Shown: positions 1 through 8,339, counted from the first letter of the stretch. The stretch: DNA of 64,000 bases from Sphingomonas pokkalii (GCF_003096275.1 NZ_QENQ01000001.1:3866009-3930008); one strand, 5' to 3'. Translations and numbers: made by a program. The notes: generated from the sequence alone by a model not told the origin.

Positions 1-2
1 CG

Positions 3-275
3 ACCTCGCCCTGGTTCAAGCTTTGGCTGGACGGCGCGTTGCTGGTGGCGTTCGTGGCGATCATGCTGGTCAGTCGGCGATGGTGGCCGATCTGGATCGT
101 CGGTCTGCAGGGAAATGGCGTCCTTGCGCACCTCTCGGCGATCCTGATCCCTGAGCATACCCCGGTGATCTATCGGGTGCTGGAAAGCTTTTGGGGCGTG
201 CCGATGGTGCTGGTGATGGCTGCAGGCGTGATGATGGATCACGCCGCGCACCGATCCGCCCATAGCCGCACCTGA
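3..275 (+). CDS. Hypothetical membrane protein, 5'-truncated by the window edge
   Basis: The frame is open from the first complete codon, so the gene begins left of the window; 90 codons and the stop are visible. The visible part holds two hydrophobic stretches, about residues 10-35 and 63-77 of the fragment, separated by a segment with Trp-Trp and Gly-Asn. The C-terminus is His/Arg-rich and probably cytoplasmic. I do not recognise the family. It ends 18 bp before a MarR-like gene on the same strand and may share its transcript. It could be host DNA just outside the prophage or part of the prophage's left end. Confidence 0.55.
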   Translation, partial: TSPWFKLWLDGALLVAFVAIMLVSRRWWPIWIVGLQGNGVLAHLSAILIPEHTPVIYRVLESFWGVPMVLVMAAGVMMDHAAHRSAHSRT

Positions 276-293
276 TCTTAACGGAGAAACATC

Positions 294-812
294 ATGGGCG
301 ATCTGCGTCGCATGAGCACGCTCGTGCGGATGCTGGCGGATGAAATTCATCGCGCGGAGGACTTGTTCGCCAGCGATACGTCCGCTGCCGAAATCGAACA
401 GGATCTGCTGCCCGATACGCCGGCAGTCCAACCTATCGAGAGTCTGGCGAAAGCGGCCCGCCGCTATGCTCGGTTGCGGCAGAGGCGCGCGGCGCTGTTC
501 ACGTCTGATTTGTTCGCTGACCCAGCGTGGGATATTCTGATCGACCTGTTCGCATCCGAGCACGAGGGCAGGAAGGTGGCCGTGACGAGCGCCTGCTTGG
601 CCTCCGCCGTGCCATCTACCACGGCCTTGCGCTGGCTGAGCCTGCTGGAGCGTGAGCGCCTGGTGGAGCGGGTAGGGGATGCATCGGACAAGCGCCGATC
701 CTTTGTCCAACTCACGCGGCCTGCCGAAGAGTCTATGGCCGCGTGGTTCGGGCTGATGGTGGCGGAATGGGGTTCCGAAGGCGAGTCGCCATCTGGCCGT
801 CGACAGGCCTAG
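294..812 (+). CDS. MarR-type winged-helix transcriptional regulator
   Basis: This 172-residue protein has a winged-helix pattern in its second half. A recognition-helix region around residues 95-125 (ASAVPSTTALRWLSLLERE) is followed by a beta-wing containing GDASDKRR and an LT strand, as in MarR/MarR-like proteins. The N-terminal third is helical and acidic, probably a dimerisation or linker region. The ATG at 294 follows a purine-rich GGAGAAAC leader. The gene converges with phage gene D and the two stop codons overlap by 4 bp (809-812). Its ligand and targets cannot be read from the sequence. It is either a host gene at the prophage edge or a phage-carried regulator. Confidence 0.7.
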   Translation: MGDLRRMSTLVRMLADEIHRAEDLFASDTSAAEIEQDLLPDTPAVQPIESLAKAARRYARLRQRRAALFTSDLFADPAWDILIDLFASEHEGRKVAVTSACLASAVPSTTALRWLSLLERERLVERVGDASDKRRSFVQLTRPAEESMAAWFGLMVAEWGSEGESPSGRRQA

Positions 813-1837
813 CGCTCGCCGCTTGGGGCATTGCCTTTGGATGATAGTTCCAACTTGATCGCCGTCGTAAACCCGCCTCGGTTGTCGAGCTGGTGATCAA
901 CCTCCGATACCAGCCAGGGCTGGGCATCGATCTCCGCCTTGAAGCCTTCCGCCGTGGCGGGCAGCTCGGGGGACACGTCGGCGCGGCCGAGGGACAGGGT
1001 AAGGCCAAGGCTGCGCGGGGCGCGGCCCGCGCGCTTCGATTCGGCGGTGGCGGCGCGGCGCGCCTCGGCTTCGCTGGCATAGACGCGGGAGAGCTTCCGC
1101 TCGGCACCTTCGCCGCTGCCCACTTCCACCTTCCGCTTCCGGGCGCCTTTGCGGTCGTGCCATTCCGCCACCACCTTGCCGGCGGCTTCGCGCTTTTCGA
1201 CGCGGTAGCTGTGCCGATCGCCGTCGCGGCGGCGAATGGTGATGCTGGGCAGCGGCTTGCCGGTAGCGGTGATGCCCGCGCCGATCGGCGCGAAGATCAG
1301 GCAACCCGCCTTGATCGTGGCCACCGCGTCATGCTCGCGGCCGAGCCGACGCAAAAAGGCGATATCGCTCTCGCGCTCCTGCGACAGCGCCTTGACCGCG
1401 ATCGAGGCCAAAGCGGGGGCGCATCGCGCCTTCAGCTTGTTCCGGCCCGCAACCGTCTGGACGACGGCGCCGATCGTCGTCGCGTGCCAGCTCTGTTCGC
1501 GGCGGGTGGTGAGGCTGCTCGCAAAGTCGGCGGCGCTGGCCCTGATGATCACGGTATCGGGCGGCCCGGAATGCTCCACCTCGTCCACCTTGAACCGGCC
1601 CTTGTCGACCAGCCCGGTCGTGACCCCGGCGCCTGCCTTCCAACCGATCTCGACCGTAAGCACCGCACCCCCTGGGGGCAGGGCGAGCTTGCCGTCGCTG
1701 TCATCCAGCACCAGGTCGAGCTGGTCGGCATCGCCGCCGCGCTTTTCGCTGATACGCAGGCTGATCAGGCGCGGCCGGATCTTCGGCGAAAGATCCTTGC
1801 CGTCGAGCGTGATGCGGAAATCGGCCACGGCCGTCAT
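809..1837 (-). CDS. D: Phage late control / tail protein D (P2 GpD family)
   Basis: A 342-residue protein of the P2 GpD family, a baseplate hub component (gp27-like) that joins tail tube and spike. It begins MTAVADFRITLDG; the run of beta-strands, the segment about DSDGKLALPPGG and the CTTSEF-like middle match the family, and P2 D is 387 residues. The ATG at 1837 is preferred over upstream in-frame codons because it makes an ATGA overlap with the stop of U (1834-1837). It is the last gene of the tail operon. The ogr gene that follows D in P2 is missing; a convergent MarR-type gene comes next instead, with overlapping stops. Confidence 0.85.
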   Translation of the reverse strand: MTAVADFRITLDGKDLSPKIRPRLISLRISEKRGGDADQLDLVLDDSDGKLALPPGGAVLTVEIGWKAGAGVTTGLVDKGRFKVDEVEHSGPPDTVIIRASAADFASSLTTRREQSWHATTIGAVVQTVAGRNKLKARCAPALASIAVKALSQERESDIAFLRRLGREHDAVATIKAGCLIFAPIGAGITATGKPLPSITIRRRDGDRHSYRVEKREAAGKVVAEWHDRKGARKRKVEVGSGEGAERKLSRVYASEAEARRAATAESKRAGRAPRSLGLTLSLGRADVSPELPATAEGFKAEIDAQPWLVSEVDHQLDNRGGFTTAIKLELSSKGNAPSGER

Positions 1838-2223
1838 TCGGCGGCGTCCGGCGCTTCCAGCAGGTCGATGCCGAAGTCGATCTGGCGCGGTTGTCCGTTG
1901 GGCAGGAAATGGCGGTGCCGCTCGTCGATCGCGGTGATCACGAAATTGCCCAGCACATTGCCCAGGGCGTCGACCAGCGGCCAATCCTCGCCCTCGGCCG
2001 CCATTTCGATCAGCTGGTCGAGCGAGACGCGGCCGTCCGCCAGCTCGACATGCGCGCTGCCGGACAGGCTGATCGTTTCCAGATCCGCGCCGACGAACTG
2101 GATCGCATCTTTGGCGCCGATGCGGCCATTGCTGGCGAACCGCCAGGCGTGCTTGTGCTGCAGTTCGTCATAAGCAAGCGTGTCGATCGCGAAGACGAAC
2201 ATACCGAGGCTCAACAGCTTCAC
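1834..2223 (-). CDS. U: Phage tail protein U (P2 GpU family)
   Basis: A 129-residue tail-terminator-type protein. The opening LGMFVFAIDTL, the W-R-F-A-S-N-x-R-I-G segment followed by DAIQFVG, and PRQIDFGIDL near the C-terminus correspond to the characteristic GpU pattern. The start is GTG at 2223, overlapping the TGA of the tape-measure gene (GTGA, 2220-2223), so translation is probably coupled. Its own stop overlaps the start of D. P2 GpU is about 159 residues, so this version is somewhat short at the C-terminus. Confidence 0.88.
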   Translation of the reverse strand: MKLLSLGMFVFAIDTLAYDELQHKHAWRFASNGRIGAKDAIQFVGADLETISLSGSAHVELADGRVSLDQLIEMAAEGEDWPLVDALGNVLGNFVITAIDERHRHFLPNGQPRQIDFGIDLLEAPDAAE

Positions 2224-4862
2224 AGGTCATCTCCATCCGGCCGATCGGCCATGGAGCCGCGGCGGCCGGTGCCGATACTGTTGCGGAGCAACTGTTCCAG
2301 CTCGGCGCGGATCAGGCGCGCGAGATCGCGATCGGACTGGCCGGGCTGCTGCTGGATCACGATCGCCCCCGCCGCGATGGTGATCGCGGGCGGCGGCGGC
2401 GGTGCGGCGGCAGCGCTGGGCTTGGCCGAAGCAGCGGCAGGGGCGGCACCGGCGGCCAAGGCCGCCGCCATGGTGGCGACCAGCCCGTGCAGGCGCCGCA
2501 CCTGCTCGCTGCGGAGCGCCTGCAAGGCCGCCATCGGCACCGCATGATCGGCGGTTTCCCGACGCGCCGGCAATTGAAGCAACGGCGCGGGTGGCAAGCC
2601 TGGCGGTTGAGCCGCCATGGCAGCAGTGAGGCGGTTCGCCAGATGGTCGATCCGCTCGACGGGACGGTCCTGATCGCGCGCGATGCCCTGATCGAGGCCC
2701 TGCATCATGAACCCGCCAAAGGACGCGAACAGGCGGGAAGGGGAGTTAATGTCGAGCTTGCTTTTGAACCAGTTGGCGGCCGAGGAAGCGGCGCCGACGA
2801 TCGTGTCCCGGAGCTGCCCCAGCATTCCGGTGATGCCGGTAATGATGCCGCGCACGATATCCCCGCCGGCCGCGACCATGCGTTGCCCGAGCGGCCCGCG
2901 CAACCAGGCGAGCAGGGCCGTGAAGCCCTGCACGAACAGGCCGAGCGGACTGAAATTCAGGAGGATGCGGCCGACGAACTGGATCGCGGCCCCGATGGCG
3001 GACTTGATGCTTTCCCCCAAGCCGGAGAACCAGGTGCCGATCGCTCCCCAATTTGCGTAGATGGCGTAGATGGCAGCGCCAAGGGCAAGGACGCCAAGGA
3101 CCACGCCACCGACGATGCCGATCAGCGGCAGCACCCCGATCCCCAGGGCGGTGGAGACGGCGGCCAAGGCCGCAAACGGCGCGACCAGGCCGGCGATCAG
3201 GATGGCGCCGCCGCCCAGGACCAGAAACAGGGCCGCAAATGCCGCGGCGCCCATTAACAAGCCCTTGGTGAGACCCGGATTGGCGGCGGTCCACTTTGCC
3301 ACGCGATCGGTGAAGGCGTTCGCCTGTTCCAGCACCGCGTTGACGGCGGGCAGTAGCTTGGCGCCGAGCGTGATGCCCAGCGTGCTGGCGTTGACCTGAA
3401 GGCGTTTGGTCTGCTCGGCCGAGTCCTTCATGCGCTCGACGAAATCGCGATCGGTGGTGCCGCCCGCCGCCAGCGCTTCGGCGCGGATGCGGCGATACTC
3501 CTTCATATTGGCGATCAGCGGGCGGAGGCCCTGCTGCACCTGGGCATCCTCGAACAGGTTGCCCAGCTTCGACATATCCCCCTTGAGCGTTTTGTTGGTC
3601 AGCTCGGCAATCGCCTCCAGCGGGGTTTTTCCTTCCGCGTAGAGCTTCTTCAGCGCCTTGGGCAGATCGACGCCCATCTTGTCGAAGGCGCGAACGGTGG
3701 CGGGGGAGCTGATCTTCTGCAGCACGTTCTGCACATTGGTGGCGGCGCTGGCGGCATCGCCGGCTCCTTTCCGCGCGATCTGAAGTGCGGCGGACAGATC
3801 TGCCACCGCGCCCACGCCGTGCTGGCCAAGCCCCTGATAGCCCGCGCTCAGGGCTGGGAAATACTGGGCCATATCCTTCATTTCAAAGGCGCCGGCCTTG
3901 CCGGCCTGCGCCATAATGTCGATCGCGCGGCCGGTCTGCTCGATCGGCACCTTGAGATTGTCGAGATTGGCGAAGCTCGCCGCCGCGAGATCGGCGATCT
4001 CCGCCTTGTACGCGGTGGCGGCGCGGCCGATCGGCGCGATCATCTGGGTAGCCTTGCGGGGATCGAGGCCGAAGCCGCTCAGCACGTCGACGCCCTGCTG
4101 CAGACTTTCGGGCAACTGGTTGGCGGCACGGGCCGCGACCAGCAGGCCGTCGCCCATCTTCGCGGCCTGGGCGCGGGTCAGGTCCGCCTTTTGGGCGATG
4201 TCCGTCATGCCCGCTTCGAACTGCTGTGCCGACGCGACCGCGCCGAGCAGCGGCGCGCCCATCGCGCGGCCGGTCTCGATCGCCGAGAAGCCGCTGGCGG
4301 CCATGCCGGCAGCGGTGCCCTGCATGGCGCCGAAGCGCTCCCGCGCGGCGCCAAGCCGGCGGGCGCGGTCGCTGGCGTGTTGCAGCCGCCGGGTCTGTTC
4401 TTCCAGTTCGCCGTTGGTGCGGGCGATGGCCTGGCGCAGATTGCGCTCGTGCTGCACCAGGCCACCGGCACTGAGGCCGGCTTCCTGCATCCGCGTGCGC
4501 AGGCGTTGCAGTTCGGCACTTTCGCTTTCGTGGCGGGCTTTCAGTTCGGCGGCCGAGCGCTTGGCGGCATCAAACTCGCGCGCGAGTTTGCGCGTCGGCG
4601 TGTCCGCCGCCTGCATCTGGCGCGCCAGCTCGCCAACGCGGGCACGGGTGCTGGCCAGTTGATGCTCGGTGCCGCGCAGATCGCCCTTCAGCGTGCGGAA
4701 GGCTGCCAGGTCGGCCTGGGCGCGGTTGAGCTTCGCAAGCTGGTCGCGGGTATCCTGCAGCGCGCGGGCGGCGCGGCCCGAACCGCTGGCGATATCACGC
4801 AGGGGCCGCGACACCTTGTCGCCTGCCTCCAGCAACATGCGGATGCGGAGGTTGCGTTCCAT
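2220..4862 (-). CDS. T: Phage tail tape measure protein (P2 GpT-type)
   Basis: An 880-residue tape-measure protein that sets tail length and occupies the tube lumen. The first 180 residues are predicted coiled coil, rich in Ala, Arg, Glu and Leu (LRDIASGSGRAARALQD and later heptads). A TP901-like core follows (AxxFExGMTDIAQKADLTRAQ, about residues 215-240). There is a hydrophobic Gly/Ala/Leu/Val segment at about 540-610 and an Ala/Pro-rich C-terminus. The ATG at 4862 has a GAGGA ribosome site 6 nt upstream; an in-frame TTG at 4868 overlaps the preceding stop and is the alternative. It follows E/E', as in P2. Confidence 0.88.
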   Translation of the reverse strand: MERNLRIRMLLEAGDKVSRPLRDIASGSGRAARALQDTRDQLAKLNRAQADLAAFRTLKGDLRGTEHQLASTRARVGELARQMQAADTPTRKLAREFDAAKRSAAELKARHESESAELQRLRTRMQEAGLSAGGLVQHERNLRQAIARTNGELEEQTRRLQHASDRARRLGAARERFGAMQGTAAGMAASGFSAIETGRAMGAPLLGAVASAQQFEAGMTDIAQKADLTRAQAAKMGDGLLVAARAANQLPESLQQGVDVLSGFGLDPRKATQMIAPIGRAATAYKAEIADLAAASFANLDNLKVPIEQTGRAIDIMAQAGKAGAFEMKDMAQYFPALSAGYQGLGQHGVGAVADLSAALQIARKGAGDAASAATNVQNVLQKISSPATVRAFDKMGVDLPKALKKLYAEGKTPLEAIAELTNKTLKGDMSKLGNLFEDAQVQQGLRPLIANMKEYRRIRAEALAAGGTTDRDFVERMKDSAEQTKRLQVNASTLGITLGAKLLPAVNAVLEQANAFTDRVAKWTAANPGLTKGLLMGAAAFAALFLVLGGGAILIAGLVAPFAALAAVSTALGIGVLPLIGIVGGVVLGVLALGAAIYAIYANWGAIGTWFSGLGESIKSAIGAAIQFVGRILLNFSPLGLFVQGFTALLAWLRGPLGQRMVAAGGDIVRGIITGITGMLGQLRDTIVGAASSAANWFKSKLDINSPSRLFASFGGFMMQGLDQGIARDQDRPVERIDHLANRLTAAMAAQPPGLPPAPLLQLPARRETADHAVPMAALQALRSEQVRRLHGLVATMAAALAAGAAPAAASAKPSAAAAPPPPPAITIAAGAIVIQQQPGQSDRDLARLIRAELEQLLRNSIGTGRRGSMADRPDGDDL

Positions 4863-4864
4863 CT

Positions 4865-5310
4865 TCAATCCTCGACGCCGTTCATGGCCTTTAGCCGGTC
4901 GATCGCGCGGGCGTGCCAGCCCATCAGTTCAGGGAGCGCCATGTCGCTCATGACGGGCGGCGGCCAATGAAAGACCGCCGCCACATCCGCCATCACGTCT
5001 TCTACGTGGTTGGGGAGGCCGGCTTCGCAGCCTTCGGCAGCAAAAAATCGACAACCTCGGTGCCGAACTGCAGCATGTCGTTGGGCGCCATCGCGGCGGC
5101 CAGCGGCTTGTGAAGGATCGGCATGGTGATGCGCGGCGCCAGCGTCTCCAGGGAGGCAACGTCGAGCTGCAACAGACTGTTGAGCGCCAGGCCGCGCATC
5201 TCGCCCGAACCGGGCTTGCGGACAGCGATGATGGTGCCGGCGGCGATCACCTCCTTGCCATCGATCTTGATCGGGTCGTCGAGGGTGAAAGTGCGGGTGA
5301 TAGCGGACAT
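4865..5310 (-). CDS. E': E+E' tail chaperone fusion made by -1 frameshift
   Basis: This is the predicted extended product of gene E: 90 codons of E are read to the slippery TTTTTTG (5041-5047), then 58 codons in the -1 frame end at 4865, giving about 148 residues. The -1 tail contains ADVAAVFHWPP and LPELMGWHARAIDRL, the conserved signature of P2 GpE' (a phenylalanine-histidine-tryptophan-proline motif and a Glu-Leu-Met-x-Trp helix). By analogy with P2 and lambda G/GT, the two products act as tape-measure chaperones in a fixed ratio. The tail could also start separately at the ATG at 4993. The interval spans both frames, so a single-frame translation will not reproduce the product. Confidence 0.8.
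5002..5310 (-). CDS. E: Phage tail assembly protein E (P2 GpE)
   Basis: A 102-residue tail assembly protein between the tube (FII) and tape-measure (T) genes. It has the family's beta-rich start (TFTLDDPIKIDGKEV), a central GSGEMRGLALNSLLQLDVASLETLAPRI helix region and a C-terminal FLLPKAAKP tail. The ATG at 5310 sits 42 bp from the end of FII. Codons 89-90 (TTT TTG) form the slippery site for the -1 shift into E'. The in-frame TAG is at 5002-5004. Confidence 0.88.
   Translation of the reverse strand: MSAITRTFTLDDPIKIDGKEVIAAGTIIAVRKPGSGEMRGLALNSLLQLDVASLETLAPRITMPILHKPLAAAMAPNDMLQFGTEVVDFLLPKAAKPASPTT
5041..5047 (-). other. Slippery heptamer T TTT TTG for -1 ribosomal frameshifting
   Basis: On the coding (minus) strand the heptamer reads T TTT TTG in the zero frame of E (last base of GAT, then TTT, then TTG). 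The phase was checked against the E start at 5310. The -1 frame is open through the E' domain to 4865. This is the heptamer type used by P2 between E and E', at the equivalent place. I did not find an obvious downstream stem by eye. Confidence 0.8.
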
Positions 5311-5352
5311 GGGGAAGCCTTTCGATCAGAGGTGTTGGTGCGGGGGTGCCAA

Positions 5353-5859
5353 TCAGGAAATGGCAGCGGTGATCGCCGCGAGGCGGTCGACACCGCCGAC
5401 CCGGTGGACGCCGTTCAGTACGTCGATCTCGATGAGTTCCTGATTGTTCCAGTCGAGCCGGTAGTAGACGGGTGCGAACTTGCATTTGAATTCGCCGCCG
5501 TCACCGATCTTGGCCTCGCCAAAATCCATCTCTTCGTAACGCCCGCGCACCGTCACCTCGATAACGTCGACGTCCCCAGACGCTTCATTCTGCCAGGCAC
5601 CGGAAAATCGCAGATAGGAACCGGCCAGGCCTGGCAGGGCTTCCTGCAACAGGATCGAGCGTTCCGGGCCGCCGAGCGTGAATTCCATTTCCAGGGCTTC
5701 GGCGCCCATGTCGAGCTTGACGGCGCGATCCATGCCGGCACCACGATAGTCTTCCAGCTTGCGGGTGAGCTTCGGCAAGGTGACGCTGGTGGCAATACCC
5801 TTGAAGGTATTTCCTTCCGAGAAGAGGTTCATGTCCTTGAGCTTGCGGGGGATGGCCAT
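5353..5859 (-). CDS. FII: Major tail tube protein FII (P2 GpFII)
   Basis: A 168-residue tail tube protein; P2 FII is 172 residues. Family marks are the opening MAIPRKLKDMNLF, the segment about LTRKLEDYRGAGMDRAVKLD, and VTVRGRYEEMDFGEAKIGD in the second half. It forms the inner tube through which DNA and tape measure pass. The ATG at 5859 is followed by the expected N-terminus. It lies between sheath (FI) and E, in P2 order. Confidence 0.93.
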   Translation of the reverse strand: MAIPRKLKDMNLFSEGNTFKGIATSVTLPKLTRKLEDYRGAGMDRAVKLDMGAEALEMEFTLGGPERSILLQEALPGLAGSYLRFSGAWQNEASGDVDVIEVTVRGRYEEMDFGEAKIGDGGEFKCKFAPVYYRLDWNNQELIEIDVLNGVHRVGGVDRLAAITAAIS

Positions 5860-5897
5860 GGTTCAACCTTTCAATTCTGGTGTGGGAAGGGCCTTGA

Positions 5898-7064
5898 TCA
5901 GGCGGCGACGGCGGCCGAGAAATCGGCGAAGTAGCGGTCGGTGATGCGCTGGGTGAGGCCGAGATTTTCGAGCGGCGGGACCGGGGTATAGTCATAGTCG
6001 ATCTGCAGCTTGCCGGCGCTCAGCTGGTCGATCGGGTTACGGTCGGCATCGAACCAGGCCTTGCCGCCGAGGATCTGGCCGGCCAGCTTCATCGCGCGCA
6101 GTTCGCCGTTGATCGTCTCGACAATGTCCTTGGCCAGGCTGGGGCGTAGCGGCTTGTCGATCGCCCACATCATGCCGTTGCCGATGGTATCGAGCATCAC
6201 CTGGGCGGTGCGCGTCGCGCTTTCGAAGGCGAACAGCGAATCTTCCGAACAGGTGCGCGATCCCCAGATCCGGAAGCCGCCGCCCGCCCGCACCAGCGCC
6301 GAGACCTGGGCGGCGTTGAGCAGATTGGCCTCGCAGCCGGAATCCTGAATATCGAACTGGATATCCTTGGTGAGGCCGATCACGCCGTCCACCGGGACGT
6401 TGCTGATCGTCTTGTGCCAGCCCTGTTCCTTGTCGATGCGGGCGCGCAGGCCGAGCGCGCGTGCGACGCCGTAGCTCACCACCGGATCGCCGCCCGCAGG
6501 ATTGACCGCATAGAAATCGGGATAGACGAGCATCAGCTCGCGCGCGGAGAAGCTCTTGCGGTACGCGATGGCGGCGCTGGTGTCGCCGCCGGTCGCCGCC
6601 GCATAGGCCATCGCCCGCAGCTTCTTCGCGACCGCGATAAGCGCCGTGGTGACCGCCTGGGTATCGAGGCCGGGACAGCCAAGGATACGCGGCTTCACGC
6701 CGAGCTGCGCTTCGGCAGCGAGCAGCGCCTGCATTCCGGTCTTGATGCCCTGGGCGGTGGTGGTGCCGATCACATTGGCCGCCAGCTCGCCTGCGTTGGC
6801 GCCTTCGGCGACGCGCACGATCACCGTCGGACAGCGCACCTGATCGGCGATAGCGCGCACCGCGACAGGGCCGGTGCCCGTGGTGCCCAGATTGGCGAGC
6901 GCCGCATCCGGATCGGTGACCAGCACCGCCTTGTTGAGGGGGAAGGCGGCGGCCTGGGCGGCGGGCGCGGTTACGACCATGCCGATCACCGCCGTTGCCG
7001 CGCTGATCAGGCTGCGCGGGCCGCTACTTTCTTCCTTGATGGTGATGCCGTGCTGAAAGGCCAT
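5898..7064 (-). CDS. FI: Tail sheath protein FI (P2 GpFI)
   Basis: A 388-residue contractile sheath protein; P2 FI is 396. The start MAFQHGITIKEESSGPRSL and the first-domain stretch VIGMVVTAPAA fit the family. The sheath C-terminal domain is seen in FRIWGSRTCSEDSLFAFES and in the closing VPPLENLGLTQRITDRYF. The ATG at 7064 is chosen; the frame stays open further upstream, but that region is coding in other frames for W and V. Its presence shows the phage is a contractile-tailed myovirus. Confidence 0.93.
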   Translation of the reverse strand: MAFQHGITIKEESSGPRSLISAATAVIGMVVTAPAAQAAAFPLNKAVLVTDPDAALANLGTTGTGPVAVRAIADQVRCPTVIVRVAEGANAGELAANVIGTTTAQGIKTGMQALLAAEAQLGVKPRILGCPGLDTQAVTTALIAVAKKLRAMAYAAATGGDTSAAIAYRKSFSARELMLVYPDFYAVNPAGGDPVVSYGVARALGLRARIDKEQGWHKTISNVPVDGVIGLTKDIQFDIQDSGCEANLLNAAQVSALVRAGGGFRIWGSRTCSEDSLFAFESATRTAQVMLDTIGNGMMWAIDKPLRPSLAKDIVETINGELRAMKLAGQILGGKAWFDADRNPIDQLSAGKLQIDYDYTPVPPLENLGLTQRITDRYFADFSAAVAA

Positions 7065-7075
7065 GGGCTGGGCTC

Positions 7076-7447
7076 CTATGCGTAAACGGTGAGGCCGCTG
7101 CGCGAGGCGAGCGGCACGGTGATGCGGGTGCGCAGGTTGGCGCGGGGCCGGTCGGTGCGGGTGCCTTCGACGAGGATGATCCCCTCGCCGGGCCGGGGCT
7201 GTTCCAGGCCGACGCGGGTGACCTTGATCCGCGGTTCCCAGCGGCGAAGCGCGAGCGCGGTGGCCGCGAAGATCCGGATGCGGCTGGCCGGGTTCGCCGG
7301 CTGATCCACCAGATCGGGAAGCAGCGAACCGAATTCGCGCCGGCCGACACGGGTGCCGATCGGCGTGGTGAGGATGCACGCCACGGATTGGGCGAGATGC
7401 GCCTCTCCCTCGATCGGTTTGCCGGTGGCAGCGTCCATGCCCTTCAT
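7076..7447 (-). CDS. W: Baseplate assembly protein W (gp25-like)
   Basis: A 123-residue baseplate wedge protein of the GPW/gp25 family. It carries the family sequence about SVACILTTPIGTRVGRREFG (residues 20-40), then LLPDLVDQP and the IxVxxVxL strand near RIKVTRVGLEQPRPGEG. It helps link the sheath-initiating ring to the wedge. The ATG at 7447 overlaps the stop of V (ATGA, 7444-7447); an internal ATG three codons later is a weaker option. In P2 W precedes J, but here the gene is followed by FI. Confidence 0.9.
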   Translation of the reverse strand: MKGMDAATGKPIEGEAHLAQSVACILTTPIGTRVGRREFGSLLPDLVDQPANPASRIRIFAATALALRRWEPRIKVTRVGLEQPRPGEGIILVEGTRTDRPRANLRTRITVPLASRSGLTVYA

Positions 7448-7995
7448 TGGGCTGTCCCCGAAATGCCGCTGCCGGGCTGCACCTGCGGATGCCTGTGGCC
7501 GGTGAGGCTCTTGCCGGCGGCGACGACATCGTCGGCGCTGGTGATCTTGCCGCTGGCATCCAGCTTGCCTTTGAGGGTGACATCGGCGTTGAGGGTGAGG
7601 CCGCCGGGGGCAGATATCTCCGCCGTGCCGCCGGCACCGATTGCGACGCTGAGCTTGTGGCCCTGTGGATCGTAGCTGATCCGCGTGCCGTCGGGAAAAT
7701 CGATCAGGCACGTGGCATTGCCAGCGGGGGCGGGATGCGTGTCGCTGAACAGTGCGCCGAGAATGACACCGGCGGCAACGTCACCTTCCGGGCAGAACAG
7801 CACCACCTGTTCGCCGACGCTGGGCGGTGCCCAAATGCGCAGCGCACCGGCGCGGGGGGCGGCGAAGGGCAGATCGTCGGTGAGGAGGTCGCCGACGCGC
7901 ACGCGAACCGTGCCCTGGGCAAGATCGACGCGTTCGATCGTGCCCAGGCGCATCAGGTTGCCGATCAGGCGGCGGGGATCGTTGAGGTCGCTCAC
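7444..7995 (-). CDS. V: Baseplate assembly protein V, tail spike (P2 GpV)
   Basis: A 183-residue membrane-piercing spike protein. The N-terminal OB-fold region (LGTIERVDLAQGTVRVRVG) is followed by GALRIWAPPSVGEQVVLFCPEGD, then a beta-helix section with repeated short strands. The C-terminus contains LTGHRHPQV, the His-x-His motif that binds the iron at the tip of P2 V-type spikes. The GTG at 7995 is preferred; another GTG at 8019 would add eight residues, and neither has a convincing ribosome site. A 24-bp palindrome lies about 58 bp upstream of this start (centre to start). Confidence 0.9.
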   Translation of the reverse strand: MSDLNDPRRLIGNLMRLGTIERVDLAQGTVRVRVGDLLTDDLPFAAPRAGALRIWAPPSVGEQVVLFCPEGDVAAGVILGALFSDTHPAPAGNATCLIDFPDGTRISYDPQGHKLSVAIGAGGTAEISAPGGLTLNADVTLKGKLDASGKITSADDVVAAGKSLTGHRHPQVQPGSGISGTAQ

Positions 7996-8041
7996 GGTGC
8001 CGGACTTTGCCCCCGGCACCGCGAACGCGCGCGGGGTTGGG

Positions 8042-8065
8042 CTTGTGAAAGCCCGGTTTCACAAG
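8042..8065. promoter_or_regulatory. Phage 24-bp palindrome, copy 1 (upstream of V)
   Basis: The sequence is CTTGTGAAA, a 6-base spacer GCCCGG, then TTTCACAAG. The arms are perfect 9-bp inverted repeats. It lies in the short gap between the stop of the 77-residue gene (8072) and V. Two more copies with identical arms lie at 12254-12277 and 21360-21383; see those entries. Confidence 0.65.
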
Positions 8066-8071
8066 GGCGGG

Positions 8072-8305
8072 CTATTCGGCGGCGGGTGTGGGTTCCGGGA
8101 CAGGCGGCGGGTTGGTGATCGCGCCGGTTGCAATCTTCACTTCCACCCCAAGCGCGATTTCGGCGATGCGGGCCTCGGTTGCGGCGGTATCATATTTGCC
8201 CTTGGCGGTGGTGCAGATGTTCACGTCGCGGGTGTGGGTGACACCGGCATGTTCGAACGTCACCGATGCTGTGCCGCCGTTCACGCTGTTGATCGTGGTT
8301 TTCAT
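8072..8305 (-). CDS. Hypothetical phage protein, 77 aa
   Basis: A small protein in the position held by the fibre-assembly gene G in P2, but without visible GpG similarity. It begins MKTTINSVNGGTASVTFEH, looks beta-rich, and ends in a Pro-rich NPPPVPEPTPAAE tail. The ATG at 8305 has an excellent AGGAGGAAAA ribosome site. Its place directly after the tail fibre suggests a role in fibre assembly or attachment, but nothing in the sequence proves that. Confidence 0.7.
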   Translation of the reverse strand: MKTTINSVNGGTASVTFEHAGVTHTRDVNICTTAKGKYDTAATEARIAEIALGVEVKIATGAITNPPPVPEPTPAAE

Positions 8306-8339
8306 CGCTTTTTCCTCCTGATGCGAGCGGGGTGGACGC

